Shown: positions 26,491-36,025 of the stretch, piece after piece | Layout of the letters: every line of letters starts with the position of its first letter | Position numbering within the stretch: the stretch's first letter is position 1 | Source: Streptomyces sp. NBC_01224 | GTDB taxonomy: Bacteria > Actinomycetota > Actinomycetes > Streptomycetales > Streptomycetaceae | Assembly: GCF_036002945.1 (NCBI RefSeq) | Contig: NZ_CP108529.1 | Coordinates: forward strand, 3,658,001-3,722,000 | Reading direction: 5' to 3' | Length of the DNA stretch: 64,000 nt | Position numbers and translations under genes: made by a program | Notes under the pieces: model-generated | What the model was told of the DNA's origin: nothing | Databases searched by the model: none | The model's input: only the letters and a program-made list of their open reading frames with translations

Positions 26491-29232
26491 TCAGGGCGTC
26501 ACGCGGTAAGAGGCGATGGCTTGTTCGTAGATGTCCGAAACCTTGTCGCGCCGGTTCTCCGGGCCGATGACCTGGAGGATGTGGTAGCGGCCGTCGACAA
26601 TCATCGCGAGATTACGGGCGTACACCTCGCGGCCGGAGGCGTCCTGCCAGGTGAACTGGCCCTCGGCCATGGCCTGTCGGCCGACATCGATCCGGCGCAG
26701 CCCGCTCGACCCCGACCAGCTGGAGTCGCGGAACGGCTGCAACTCCAGCTCCTTGTCGGCCTGGTACGCCAGCGGGTCGTCGCCGTTGGCCTTGACGGTG
26801 TCGCGTCCGGGGACGATCAGCAGGCTGAAGCCGTCGCTGCCGTAGCGGATCTGACGGTCCGCGTTGGCGGGGCTGCGTTGCCAGCCCTTGAGCACGCCGA
26901 CCTCGAAACCCTCCGGGTCCTTGCGCAGGGCGTAGCCGGGGGCGAGCGCGACGGCGGAGCGGCTGGTCTGCGGCTGCTGCGCGCCGGACGGCTGCGGGGG
27001 CGACTGCCCGCCGGTCGTACCGGCGCCGGGCTCCGGCGAACCGGACGTCGACGACGCCGGGCCCGAGGAGCGGGTGCCAGAGTCGCTGTCCGCCTTGGGC
27101 ATGAACATCACGGCGTACGCGATGGCCGCGACCAGGGCCAGCAGGACCAGCACCAGAAGCAGCCGCCCGAGCCGTCGCGGCGCCCGCCCCTCGCCCGGCC
27201 GGGGGCGGGGCGGCGGGGTACGCAGCGCCTTGGGGCCCTTGGGCTCGCGCGGCGCCCTGGGTGCCTTTTCCGCCCGGGGTCTGTCGTGGCGGTCGGACTT
27301 CTCCTTCGTGTGGCGGTGGCGGCCGTGGGCCGCGCTCTGCCCCAGGCGGCCTCGGCGCCTGCGGACCAGCTCGCCCCGACGGCGTACGACGGGAAGCCGG
27401 GCGCTGTCGACGGACGGCAGTGGCACGACGTCCAGACCGGCCTCGGGCTCGGGCGCCGACCGTACAAGGGAGCGCAGCCAGCCTCGCAGCTCCTCGAAGT
27501 CCGGCCGCTCGGTGGGGTCCTGGCGCAGCAGCGACTCGACGACGGGGCGCAGCGGACCGCACTCCTCGGCGAATGCGGGCGGCTCCCCGCACACCATCTG
27601 GACGAGCTCGGCCGCGTTCTCCTCGGGGTACGGGGCGTGGCCCTGGACGGCGCGGTAGAGCAGCGCGCCCAGCGCCCAGAGGTCGGTGGCAGGACCGATC
27701 GGCGGCGCCAGCTGCCAGTTCTCGTGGACGGGTCCGGCCTGCTCGGGCGCCCAGCGCTCGGTGACCGCGCCGACGACGGCGATCCGTGCCTGCCGGGCGC
27801 GCTCGGCGGCGAGGGTAGTGGCGGGACCGCGGTAGGCGGGGCCCGTACGGCCGCCGACGACGATCTCGTCCCAGCGGCCCGGCTGTTGCTGCGGCTCGGG
27901 CCGGTGCGCGGGCAGCGCCGGGGAGTTGCCGTGGCGGCGGGCATCGGCGCGCAGGGCGTCCTCGCCCGAGCCTCCGGCGGGGACGGGGCGCCCGGACCCC
28001 GGGCCGTCGCTCCAGGTACCGGTGAGATGCAGTCGCCGGCCGGGCGGCGACTGGCCGTCGCCTCCGTAGCCGTCGTCGTCGTACGGGTCGTCTTCGTACG
28101 GGTCCTCGGCGGGCTCGTTCCAGGGGCCGGCCGGCTGCGGGTGGCCGTGGTCCGTGCCGGGCGGCCCCGCGCCTTCCGGCCGCGCGGCGCGCTGGACCGG
28201 GAGACTGCCGGTGTCCTCCGCCTCGCCCGCCCCGGCCCGGCGCCGGTCCTCGCCGACGCGGGCGGCGGCGCGGGCGCCCGCACGGTAGGCGGCGATGGCT
28301 CCGGCTCGCTCGGCCCGCAACTGCGCGGCGTCGGCCGCTGCGGGAGCGGGCGCCGGGGGGGCGGGATTCACCGGCCGCCGTACGGCCTCCAGCTCGCCCG
28401 GCACACCGTCATGGGGGGCATCTGCGTACCGGTCGTCGGGGTGCGGATCGTCGGCGTACGGATCGTCATCGCCGTACGGATCGCCGGTCGCCCGGCCCGT
28501 CTCGATCGCCGCCGGGCCGCGCAAAGCCGGCACCTCGGCCGGAGCGACGGGCGGAGCCGGCTCGGGCGGCGGTGCGTACGGCCCGGTGGGGCCCGTCTCG
28601 ACCGCCGGGCGGCCGAAGGCGATCTCGTCCTCGTCGTCGGGCTGCGGCGTCGGGACATACCCGCAGAGCGCCTCCTCCGCGGCACCGGCCGCCAGACCGG
28701 TCAGCACGACGCGGCCGTCGTCGCAGACCAGCACCGTGCGGACGGTGATGTTGCGGTGGGTCCAGCCATGGGCGTGCAGCACCCGCAGCGCCGTCAGTAC
28801 GTCGGAGCCGATCTCGGCGGCCCGGAAGGGATTGAGCGGGCGCTCCGCCAGCAGGGCCGCAAGCGGGCGGGCCATGACCAGTTCGCTCACGATCCAGAGC
28901 GAGCCGGCCTCGGCGAACACGTCGAAGACCTGGTCGAGCCTGGGATGGTCGGGGACCTGGGCCGCCGCCTGCGCCGCCTCGATGGCACGCCGGACCGCCG
29001 GGTCCGTGGACCGTCGCACGGCGCGCCCGGTGACCCGCCGGGCCGCCGGGACCGGACCGTCGCCGTCGAGCACCTCGGCGTCCACCACTTCGGGCAACGG
29101 CACCTGCCGCACCAGGACTTCCTGCCCGCTGTAGGTGTCGAACGCCCGGGTCTCGACCAGTTCGTACTCATCGGACGGGGGGAGCGGAAGGCGATAGCGG
29201 TCGGCAAGTACCCGACCCGCATAGTCATCCAC
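26491..29232 (-). CDS. Ser/Thr pseudokinase with large disordered insertion and sensor domain
   Basis: 913 residues from GTG 29232, with GGGAGG upstream; the frame is open 19 codons more. The kinase fold is recognisable (WIVSELV hinge, HAHGWTHRNI, RWAPEQ, TDLWALGALLYRAVQG) but the catalytic parts are lost: no glycine loop, VLVRQV instead of VAVK, HRN instead of HRD and LTGLA instead of DFG. About 250 residues rich in Pro, Asp, Tyr and Arg are inserted before the APE-like motif. A single membrane helix (LLLVLVLLALVAAIAYAVMF) and an outer domain (DPEGFEVGVLKGWQRSP) complete it. It lies between two intact kinases and may act as their scaffold or regulator. Confidence 0.85.
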   Translation of the reverse strand: MDDYAGRVLADRYRLPLPPSDEYELVETRAFDTYSGQEVLVRQVPLPEVVDAEVLDGDGPVPAARRVTGRAVRRSTDPAVRRAIEAAQAAAQVPDHPRLDQVFDVFAEAGSLWIVSELVMARPLAALLAERPLNPFRAAEIGSDVLTALRVLHAHGWTHRNITVRTVLVCDDGRVVLTGLAAGAAEEALCGYVPTPQPDDEDEIAFGRPAVETGPTGPYAPPPEPAPPVAPAEVPALRGPAAIETGRATGDPYGDDDPYADDPHPDDRYADAPHDGVPGELEAVRRPVNPAPPAPAPAAADAAQLRAERAGAIAAYRAGARAAARVGEDRRRAGAGEAEDTGSLPVQRAARPEGAGPPGTDHGHPQPAGPWNEPAEDPYEDDPYDDDGYGGDGQSPPGRRLHLTGTWSDGPGSGRPVPAGGSGEDALRADARRHGNSPALPAHRPEPQQQPGRWDEIVVGGRTGPAYRGPATTLAAERARQARIAVVGAVTERWAPEQAGPVHENWQLAPPIGPATDLWALGALLYRAVQGHAPYPEENAAELVQMVCGEPPAFAEECGPLRPVVESLLRQDPTERPDFEELRGWLRSLVRSAPEPEAGLDVVPLPSVDSARLPVVRRRGELVRRRRGRLGQSAAHGRHRHTKEKSDRHDRPRAEKAPRAPREPKGPKALRTPPPRPRPGEGRAPRRLGRLLLVLVLLALVAAIAYAVMFMPKADSDSGTRSSGPASSTSGSPEPGAGTTGGQSPPQPSGAQQPQTSRSAVALAPGYALRKDPEGFEVGVLKGWQRSPANADRQIRYGSDGFSLLIVPGRDTVKANGDDPLAYQADKELELQPFRDSSWSGSSGLRRIDVGRQAMAEGQFTWQDASGREVYARNLAMIVDGRYHILQVIGPENRRDKVSDIYEQAIASYRVTP

Positions 29233-29416
29233 GACGCCTCCCCAGAGCGCGCTGTCCCCCCGGCCACGAAGACCGCACGAATCCATCAATCGCGGTCACT
29301 TACCGTGCAATTGACGCGCCGTTCCGGCTGCGTACGGTCTTCAGGCTCTCACGATACGTGGCAAGTGGCGGCCGCGCGTCAGGGTCGGCACATCCCGGCC
29401 CTTTTCGCCCCATGGA

Positions 29417-31423
29417 TCAGTCGGTGGGCTCGAACGTGTCGAACGCGGTCTCGCGCAGCGTCCGGCACTCCTTGCTGTCCCACTCGCTCACCTTGCAGCT
29501 GATCATGATCGCGTAGCCGTGGGTGGCGTCGACCTTGAAGCCCCGGTTCAGCACATGGATCCGCTGACCCTGCTGGGTGCGCTCGAACTCCCAGTCGGCG
29601 ACGGTCGGGTAGCCGTTGTACTGGACCTTCTTCACGCCGAGGTGGTGGTAGCCGTTGCTGCTGGCCGCGACGGCGCCCTTCGCGGCGTTCCAGGCTGCTG
29701 CGGCGTCACCGCCGGGCGAATCGGTGTAGTCGACCTGGACGCGCGGGAAGCCGCCCCGCTCGACGTTGTAGATGCCGCCGGAGTTGCTACCGGCCGTGTC
29801 GGTGAGCCGGAAGTCCTCGGGCATCGCCATCGCGAAGTGGAACTGCTTGTTCTTGATGGCTTTGTATCCCGCGGGCAGCGCGTCGGCGGCGTCCGGGGCG
29901 TCGCCCTTCGAACCGTCCGACCCCTTGTCCGAGTTGTCGTCCTTGCCCTTGCCCTGACCCTTGCCCTGACCCTGGTTGCCGCCCTGGTCCTGGGCCTTGT
30001 CGCCGCCACTGCCGCTTTCGGTGTCCGCGGAGCCGCCGGTCGTCGAGGCCCCGGCCGAGGTGGACTTGCCGTCCTTGCCGTTGCCGCCGCTCACGTCGTC
30101 CTTGCCGCCTCCGTCGAGCGTGAGGGCGAGGACCGTACCGATCACGGCGAGCACGATCACGGCCGCGACGATCGCCAGGGTGCGGCGCGGCACCACGTCC
30201 GTGATGGACGCACGGGGCGGGGTGGTCGGCGGCATGGCGGGACGCGGCGAGGGTACGGCGGCGGAGGCCGCGGCCGGCTTCGCCGGAGCAGAAGGCCGGG
30301 CAGGCTTCGAAGAGCCCGTCGAGGGAGCGGTCGACGGAGGTGTCGAGGGAGGGGGCGGCGCAGTGGTCGAGGCCGCGGCCGCACCCACCGCCGCCGGTGT
30401 CGCCTTCGCGTTCCGTACGGAGCGCAGTGCGCCCCGCAGCCGGTCCCGGGCGCCCTCGCCCGACTCCCCGGACTTCGACGCCGCCTTGGTGCCCGGTTCG
30501 GCGGCCTGGCCGGGCAGCGCCATGATCTGGGTGGCGTCGGCGGGCGGGGGCACCACCGGGTCCGGCTTCTCGGGAGCGTGGATCACGTCGTTGAGCAAGG
30601 CGCGCGCACCGGCGTCGTCGAGTCGCTGATCGGGGTCCCTGGCGAGCAGGCCGTAGATGACCTCCTCCAGCGGACCGGCGTTCTTCGGCGGGTCGAGCGG
30701 CTCGGTCATCACCGCGGTCAGGGTGGCGATGGCCGACCCCTTGTCGTACGGCGGGGAGCCCTCGACGCTGGCGTACAGCAGTCCGCCGAGCGACCACAGG
30801 TCGGCGGGCGGTCCCGGCTTGTGCCCGCGGGCGCGCTCCGGGGAGATGTACGACGGGGCGCCGACGAGCATGCCCGTCGAGGTGACCGACGGGTCGCCCT
30901 CGACCTGCGCGATACCGAAGTCGGTCAGCACGACCCGGCCGTCCTCGGCGATCAGCACGTTGGACGGCTTCACATCGCGGTGCAGGATGCCCTCACGATG
31001 CGCCGATCGCAGCACGTCGAGGATGGCGAGCCCGACCTCGGCGGCGCGCTTCGGTGTCAGCACCCCGTCCTCGCGGATGGCCTCGGCAAGGGACTTGCCC
31101 TCGATGAGTTCCATCACGATCCACGGCCGGTCGTCCTCGTCGACCACGTCGTAGACCGTCACCGCGCCGTTGTTGCGGATCCTGGCGATCGCCTTCGCCT
31201 CACGCAGCGTGCGCGTGATGAGCCGGCGCTTCTCGTCCTCGTCGATGGCCGAAGGGAACCGCAGCTCCTTGACCGCGACCGTGCGGCCCAGCGTCTCGTC
31301 GACGGCACGCCAGACCGTGCCCATACCGCCCCGGCCGAGCACCTCCCCGAGCCGGTACCGCCCCGCAAGAAGACGTCCGTCCTTGTCCCGTTGGGGCTCC
31401 CGTGCCTGCTCCGCCTCCGACAT
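29417..31423 (-). CDS. Transmembrane Ser/Thr protein kinase with extracellular sensor domain
   Basis: 668 residues; ATG 31423 preceded by AGGGGA. All kinase motifs are intact: GRGGMGTVW, VAVKELRF, HRDVKPSNVLI, TDFGIAQVEG and SPERARG. The juxtamembrane region is Ala/Pro/Ser/Thr-rich, then one membrane helix (RTLAIVAAVIVLAVIGTVLAL) and a Gly/Lys/Asp-rich linker. The outer domain starts LPAGYKAIKNKQFHFAMAMP and includes two cysteines near its end (SCKVSEWDSKEC), possibly a disulfide. It is the promoter-proximal member of the three-kinase series. Confidence 0.92.
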   Translation of the reverse strand: MSEAEQAREPQRDKDGRLLAGRYRLGEVLGRGGMGTVWRAVDETLGRTVAVKELRFPSAIDEDEKRRLITRTLREAKAIARIRNNGAVTVYDVVDEDDRPWIVMELIEGKSLAEAIREDGVLTPKRAAEVGLAILDVLRSAHREGILHRDVKPSNVLIAEDGRVVLTDFGIAQVEGDPSVTSTGMLVGAPSYISPERARGHKPGPPADLWSLGGLLYASVEGSPPYDKGSAIATLTAVMTEPLDPPKNAGPLEEVIYGLLARDPDQRLDDAGARALLNDVIHAPEKPDPVVPPPADATQIMALPGQAAEPGTKAASKSGESGEGARDRLRGALRSVRNAKATPAAVGAAAASTTAPPPPSTPPSTAPSTGSSKPARPSAPAKPAAASAAVPSPRPAMPPTTPPRASITDVVPRRTLAIVAAVIVLAVIGTVLALTLDGGGKDDVSGGNGKDGKSTSAGASTTGGSADTESGSGGDKAQDQGGNQGQGKGQGKGKDDNSDKGSDGSKGDAPDAADALPAGYKAIKNKQFHFAMAMPEDFRLTDTAGSNSGGIYNVERGGFPRVQVDYTDSPGGDAAAAWNAAKGAVAASSNGYHHLGVKKVQYNGYPTVADWEFERTQQGQRIHVLNRGFKVDATHGYAIMISCKVSEWDSKECRTLRETAFDTFEPTD

Positions 31424-31543
31424 GCGTCCCCTCTGCGATCAACCCGCCCTGGCAGAGCGTTCATTGTCCCTCACCCCGGGACCGGCCATGGTGCCGGGTC
31501 CACAGGCCCGTCATGATGTGGCCCGAGGAAGGGATTCCCTGCC

Positions 31544-32623
31544 ATGTCGACACTAAGGGCGCTGCTCGTCGCCCCGTTGTTGCTGGCGCTGCTCGGCCTG
31601 GGAACAGCGACCCTGCCCAGCGAACCACACCTCACGCCCGCAGCGGCCTATCTTCCCCGGCTCGTCGCCCGGGGCGGTGCTCCCACGGCGGCACTGCTGG
31701 CCCATCGTGCCTCTTCCGCACCGTACGACACCTACCGCTCGACGGGCCCGGGTATCCGCAGGACGGACCGGTTCCGGGCCGGCAGCATCACCAAGACGTT
31801 CGTCGCGACGGTCGTACTCCAACTCGCCCGGGAGAGAAGGCTGCAGCTTTCGGACACCGTCGACCGACTGATGCCGGGCCTGCTCCGGGGCAACGGCAAC
31901 GACGGCCGCCGCATCACCCTGCGCGCCCTGCTCAGCCACACCAGTGGCCTCTACAACTACACCGCCGACACCTCCGCCCACCCCGTCTCCGCCACCGCCG
32001 CGGTCCGTGTCGCCATGGCCCACCGTCCGACGAATGCCCCCGGCGGCTACGCCTACTCCAACACCAATTACGTCGTTCTCGGACTCATCGTTCAGCGCGT
32101 CACCGGACACGACTACGCCACCGAGATCCGCCACCGCATCATCACCCCCCTCCGTCTCACCGGCACCTCCCTGCCAGGCGCCCGTACCTCCCTGCCCGCC
32201 CCGCACGGCCGCGGCTATACCCGCGATCCAGCCGACGGCAGCCTGCGCGATGTCACCGCGCTCGACCCGCGCACGGCGGGTGCGGCCGGGGAGCTGATCT
32301 CCACGCTCGCCGATCTGAACCGCTTCTACGCGGCTCTGCTGGGCGGACGCCTTCTGCCGCCCGCCCAGCTGGCGACGCTGCTGAACACCGGTGCCACGCA
32401 CGGCGTCTACGGGCTGGGCGTCTATCCGCAGAAACTCTCCTGCGGCACCACCGTCTGGGGCCACAACGGCCACATAGCGGGCAGTTACGTCCGTACAGCC
32501 GCCACGCGCAACGGCCGGCACACCCTGACGTACCGCATCGACACGGACACCCTGACCGCTGCGACGACACTCGAATCGGCGCTCCTCGACGCGGAGTTCT
32601 GCGGCCGCGCACCCGACACGTGA
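31544..32623 (+). CDS. Serine hydrolase, beta-lactamase/D-Ala-D-Ala carboxypeptidase family
   Basis: 359 residues with an N-terminal signal peptide (LLVAPLLLALLGLGTATL). Class C beta-lactamase/DD-peptidase motifs: SITK (nucleophile Ser and Lys), YSNTNY (the YxN motif) and GHNGHIAGS in place of KTG, as in S12 peptidases. It would act outside the cell on peptidoglycan peptides or related D-amino-acid substrates. Divergent from the kinase gene by 120 bases and convergent with glpD, from which only six bases separate it. Confidence 0.9.
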   Translation: MSTLRALLVAPLLLALLGLGTATLPSEPHLTPAAAYLPRLVARGGAPTAALLAHRASSAPYDTYRSTGPGIRRTDRFRAGSITKTFVATVVLQLARERRLQLSDTVDRLMPGLLRGNGNDGRRITLRALLSHTSGLYNYTADTSAHPVSATAAVRVAMAHRPTNAPGGYAYSNTNYVVLGLIVQRVTGHDYATEIRHRIITPLRLTGTSLPGARTSLPAPHGRGYTRDPADGSLRDVTALDPRTAGAAGELISTLADLNRFYAALLGGRLLPPAQLATLLNTGATHGVYGLGVYPQKLSCGTTVWGHNGHIAGSYVRTAATRNGRHTLTYRIDTDTLTAATTLESALLDAEFCGRAPDT

Positions 32624-32629
32624 CGTGGC

Positions 32630-34336
32630 CTAGAGCGGCACGATGTCCGGCGCCCCGAGCCGCGCGGCGTCCGCCGTGAGGTCGTCCGGCTGCCGCTGCG
32701 ACTCCCGCTCCGCCTGAACCCGCTTCTCGTAGTGCTCGACCTCCCGGTCGATCTGCCCCTCGTCCCAGCCCAGCACCGGCGCCATCAGCTCCGCACAGAT
32801 CCGGGCACTGAGCGTGCCCCGGTCGAACGTCTCGATGGAGATCCGGGTCCGGCGGGTCAGTACGTCGTCGAGGTGGCGGGCCCCCTCGTGCGAGGCGGCG
32901 TAGACGATCTCGGCCTTCAGATAGTCGTCCGCCGACGGCAGCGGCTCACCCAGCGCCGGATCGTCGGCGATCAGATCGAGGAGCTCCTCCGTCATGGAGC
33001 CGTAGCGGTTGAGCAGATGCTCCACCCGGGCGACATGGAGCCCCGTACGGGCCGCGATTCTCGCCCGGGCGTTCCACAGCGCGCGGTATCCCTCCGCCCC
33101 CAGGAGCGGAACGTCCTCGGTGACGCACTCCGCCACTCGCTGGTCGAGGCCGTGCACCGCCTCGTCCACGGCGTCCTTCGCCATCACCCGGTACGTCGTG
33201 TACTTGCCGCCCGCCACGACCACGAGGCCCGGCAGCGGGTGCGCCACCGTGTGCTCGCGCGAGAGCTTGCTGGTCGCATCCGACTCGCCGGCCAGCAGCG
33301 GCCGCAGCCCCGCGTAGACGCCCTGGACGTCATCCCTGGTCAGGGGCGTGGCCAGGACCGAGTTGACGTGTTCGAGCAGATAGTCGATATCGGCGCTGGA
33401 CGCCGCCGGGTGCGCCTTGTCCAGGTCCCAGTCCGTGTCCGTCGTCCCGACAATCCAGTGCCGTCCCCACGGGATGACGAAGAGGACGGACTTCTCGGTC
33501 CGCAGGATCAGGCCGGTCGAGGAGTGGATGCGGTCCTTCGGGACGACCAGGTGTATGCCCTTGGACGCCCGGACGTGGAACAGCCCGCGCTCCCCGATCA
33601 GCGCCTGGGTGTCATCCGTCCAGACCCCGGTCGCGTTGACCACCTGTTTGGCCCTGACCTCGTACTCCCCGCCCGCCTCGACATCCTCCACGCGGGCGCC
33701 GACGACCCGCTCGCCCTCCCGGAGGAAGCCGATCACCCGTGCCCGGTTCGCCACATGGGCGCCATATCCGGCGGCGGTGCGCACCAGCGTCGCCACATAG
33801 CGGGCATCGTCCATCTGCGCGTCGTAGTACTGCAACGCCCCGACCAGGGCGTCCTTCTTCAGCGCCGGGGCGACCTGCAGGGCGCGGCGGCGGGAGAGAT
33901 GCCGGTGGACGGGCAGGCCGCGACCGTGCCCCGACGACACCGACATCGCGTCGTAGAGCGCCACGCCGGAACCGGCGTAGAGCCGCTCCCAGCCCTTGTG
34001 CTGCAGCGGATAGAGGAACGGCACGGGCTTCACCAGATGCGGGGCCAGCCGTCCCAGGAGCAGCCCGCGCTCCTTCAGCGCCTCCCGGACGAGCGCGAAG
34101 TCGAGCATCTCCAGATACCGCAGCCCACCGTGGATCAGCTTGCTCGACCTGCTCGATGTGCCCGAGGCCCAGTCGCGCGCCTCGACGAGGCCGGTCGAGA
34201 GTCCCCTTGTCGCCGCGTCCAGCGCCGTACCGGCGCCGACCACGCCCGCCCCCACGACCAGCACGTCCAGTTCGCGCTCGGCCATCGCGGCAAGCGCCTC
34301 GGCGCGCTCCGCAGGTCCCAGTGTCGCTGTCCTCAC
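32630..34336 (-). CDS. glpD: Glycerol-3-phosphate dehydrogenase (FAD-dependent)
   Basis: 568 residues, GTG 34336 with GGGAGG upstream. Membrane-associated flavoprotein oxidising glycerol-3-phosphate to dihydroxyacetone phosphate and passing electrons to quinone. FAD-binding VVGAGVVGAGTALDAATRG; signature SGTSSRSSKLIHGGLRYLE; substrate region WGRHWIVGTTDTDWD and GGKYTTYRVMA; C-terminal helical cap. No glycerol kinase or facilitator lies nearby, so it is separate from the gyl operon type of locus. Confidence 0.95.
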   Translation of the reverse strand: MRTATLGPAERAEALAAMAERELDVLVVGAGVVGAGTALDAATRGLSTGLVEARDWASGTSSRSSKLIHGGLRYLEMLDFALVREALKERGLLLGRLAPHLVKPVPFLYPLQHKGWERLYAGSGVALYDAMSVSSGHGRGLPVHRHLSRRRALQVAPALKKDALVGALQYYDAQMDDARYVATLVRTAAGYGAHVANRARVIGFLREGERVVGARVEDVEAGGEYEVRAKQVVNATGVWTDDTQALIGERGLFHVRASKGIHLVVPKDRIHSSTGLILRTEKSVLFVIPWGRHWIVGTTDTDWDLDKAHPAASSADIDYLLEHVNSVLATPLTRDDVQGVYAGLRPLLAGESDATSKLSREHTVAHPLPGLVVVAGGKYTTYRVMAKDAVDEAVHGLDQRVAECVTEDVPLLGAEGYRALWNARARIAARTGLHVARVEHLLNRYGSMTEELLDLIADDPALGEPLPSADDYLKAEIVYAASHEGARHLDDVLTRRTRISIETFDRGTLSARICAELMAPVLGWDEGQIDREVEHYEKRVQAERESQRQPDDLTADAARLGAPDIVPL

Positions 34337-34565
34337 TGCTGCCTCCCGGGTAGATCGGGGTGGTCCGACACGCGGTGCGACCCGACCGAGCGGTCGGGCG
34401 ACCCGTGCCCACCTCTCGATTCTGTCCGCCGTACACGACTTCGGCCACCGCCTGTGGACAACACCAGGTCGACTGGAGCCTCACAATGCGACATATAGGT
34501 CATATTTACGCCTAGTCTGACATTGCGCTGTCCCCAGCGGTTGCGCTTTCTGCTCTCATGGTCCT

Positions 34566-34614
34566 GGACCGACCGGCAAACGGAGGGTGGCGCCCTCCAT
34601 CTGCCGGTCGGTCC
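34566..34614. repeat. Long perfect inverted repeat upstream of nucleotide-sugar dehydrogenase
   Basis: GGACCGACCGGCA (34566-34578) is perfectly complementary to TGCCGGTCGGTCC (34602-34614). Inside, GGAGGG (34582-34587) pairs with CCCTCC (34593-34598), giving a rod-like hairpin of 19 pairs with one small internal loop. It ends 22 bases before the ATG and next to the GGGAAGGA ribosome binding site, so it may attenuate transcription or affect translation; a terminator of an upstream transcript is also possible. Confidence 0.8.
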
Positions 34615-34636
34615 AAGGGAAGGACGGCCCATCCAC

Positions 34637-35899
34637 ATGCCCGCAGACCTCGCAGTCATCGGACTCGGCCACCTCGGCCTGCCCCTCGCCCAAGCCGCCG
34701 CCGCCGCCGGTGTCCAGACCGTCGGCTACGACACCGACCCACGCGCCTACGCGGAACTCTCCGCGGGCCGCACCCCCGTCGAGGGATCGCTCACCGCCTC
34801 GGACGTGCGCCGGATGCTCTCGGGGGGTTTCCGGCCCACCACCGACCCGGCCGAACTGGGCCGGGTCCGTACCGCGGTGATCTGCGCGCCCACCCCGCTC
34901 GGCGCCGACCGCACCCTCGACCTCACCGCCGTCGGCGACGCGGCCCGCGCGCTCGCCGCCCGGCTGCGCCCGCACACCACCGTCCTGCTGGAATCGGCCG
35001 TGCAGCCCGGCACCACCGAGAGCTATGTACTGCCCCTCCTCGAAGAGGGATCGGGGCTGCGCGCCGGACGCGACTTCCACCTCGCCTACTCCCCCAGCCG
35101 CCTCGACCCCGGCAACAGGACCCACGTCTACGCCAACACCCCCAAGGTCATCGGCGGCCTCACCCCCGCCTGCACGGAATCCGCCGCCGCCTTCTACGGC
35201 CGGCTCACCGACAAGGTCGTCCGGGCCCGCGGGCCGCGCGAGGCCGAGATGACGAAGGTCCTGGAGACCAACTTCCGGCACGTCAACATCGCCCTGGTCA
35301 ACGAGATGGCGGTGCTCTGCCACGATCTCGGCGTCGACCTCTGGGACGTCATCAGATGCGCCGAGACCAAGCCTTTCGGCTTCCAGCCGTTCCGTCCGGG
35401 CCCCGGCGTCGGCGGCCACGGCGCCCCCGTCGACCCGGGCTACCTCCCGTACAACAGCCCTACCCCGGGCCACCCCTTGCGGATGGTCTCGCTCGCCCAG
35501 GAGATCAACGACCGGATGCCGCAGTACGTGATCCAGCGCTGCGCCACCCTCCTGAACGAGCACGGCAAGTCCGTACGCGGGGCCAGGGTGCTGCTCCTCG
35601 GCGTCACCTACAAGCCGGACCTCGCCGACCAGGAGGCCTCCCCCGCCCGGGAGATCGCGACCCGGCTGATGGACATGGGCGCCCAGATCGGCTACCACGA
35701 CCCGCATGTCCTGGACTGGCGACTGCGTGAACTCCCGGTCCCGCGCGCCGACTCGCTGTACGAGGCCGCATCGAGCGCCGACCTCACGGTGCTGCTCCAG
35801 CACCACCGTACGTACGATCTCCAGGGCCTCGCAGTGAAGGCCCAGCTCCTCCTGGACACCCGGGGCGCGACCCCGGCGGGGGCCGCACACCGGTTGTGA
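34637..35899 (+). CDS. UDP-glucose/GDP-mannose dehydrogenase family protein lacking catalytic Cys
   Basis: 420 residues from ATG 34637 (GGGAAGGA upstream). N-terminal NAD domain VIGLGHLGLPLAQAAAAAG; middle domain ETNFRHVNIALVNEMA with the family's Lys in EAEMTKVLETN; C-terminal UDP-binding domain GVTYKPDLADQEASPA. The active-site motif, normally GGHCIPVDP, reads GGHGAPVDP: codon 262 is GGC (Gly, 35420-35422) where Cys (TGC) is expected. That cysteine forms the thiohemiacetal in four-electron oxidation to the uronic acid. Without it the enzyme may stop at the aldehyde, do another reaction or be inactive. Confidence 0.88.
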   Translation: MPADLAVIGLGHLGLPLAQAAAAAGVQTVGYDTDPRAYAELSAGRTPVEGSLTASDVRRMLSGGFRPTTDPAELGRVRTAVICAPTPLGADRTLDLTAVGDAARALAARLRPHTTVLLESAVQPGTTESYVLPLLEEGSGLRAGRDFHLAYSPSRLDPGNRTHVYANTPKVIGGLTPACTESAAAFYGRLTDKVVRARGPREAEMTKVLETNFRHVNIALVNEMAVLCHDLGVDLWDVIRCAETKPFGFQPFRPGPGVGGHGAPVDPGYLPYNSPTPGHPLRMVSLAQEINDRMPQYVIQRCATLLNEHGKSVRGARVLLLGVTYKPDLADQEASPAREIATRLMDMGAQIGYHDPHVLDWRLRELPVPRADSLYEAASSADLTVLLQHHRTYDLQGLAVKAQLLLDTRGATPAGAAHRL

Positions 35900-36025
35900 G
35901 AGAGGGGTTCCAAGGGTCGGTGAAGAGCTCCCCACGGATTTCGATAGGCGATGTCGTAGGCGGCTGCTAGCCTGCGGCGTCACTTCTCGCACAGTCGTGC
36001 GCTTCCGTCCCAGGGGGATCCCACC

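Noticed and set aside
26224..29502. 1092-codon open frame on the plus strand opposite the kinase genes
   Set aside because: It spans two well-supported minus-strand genes, is Arg/Ala/Gly-rich without motifs, and is the expected antisense by-product of high GC at third codon positions.
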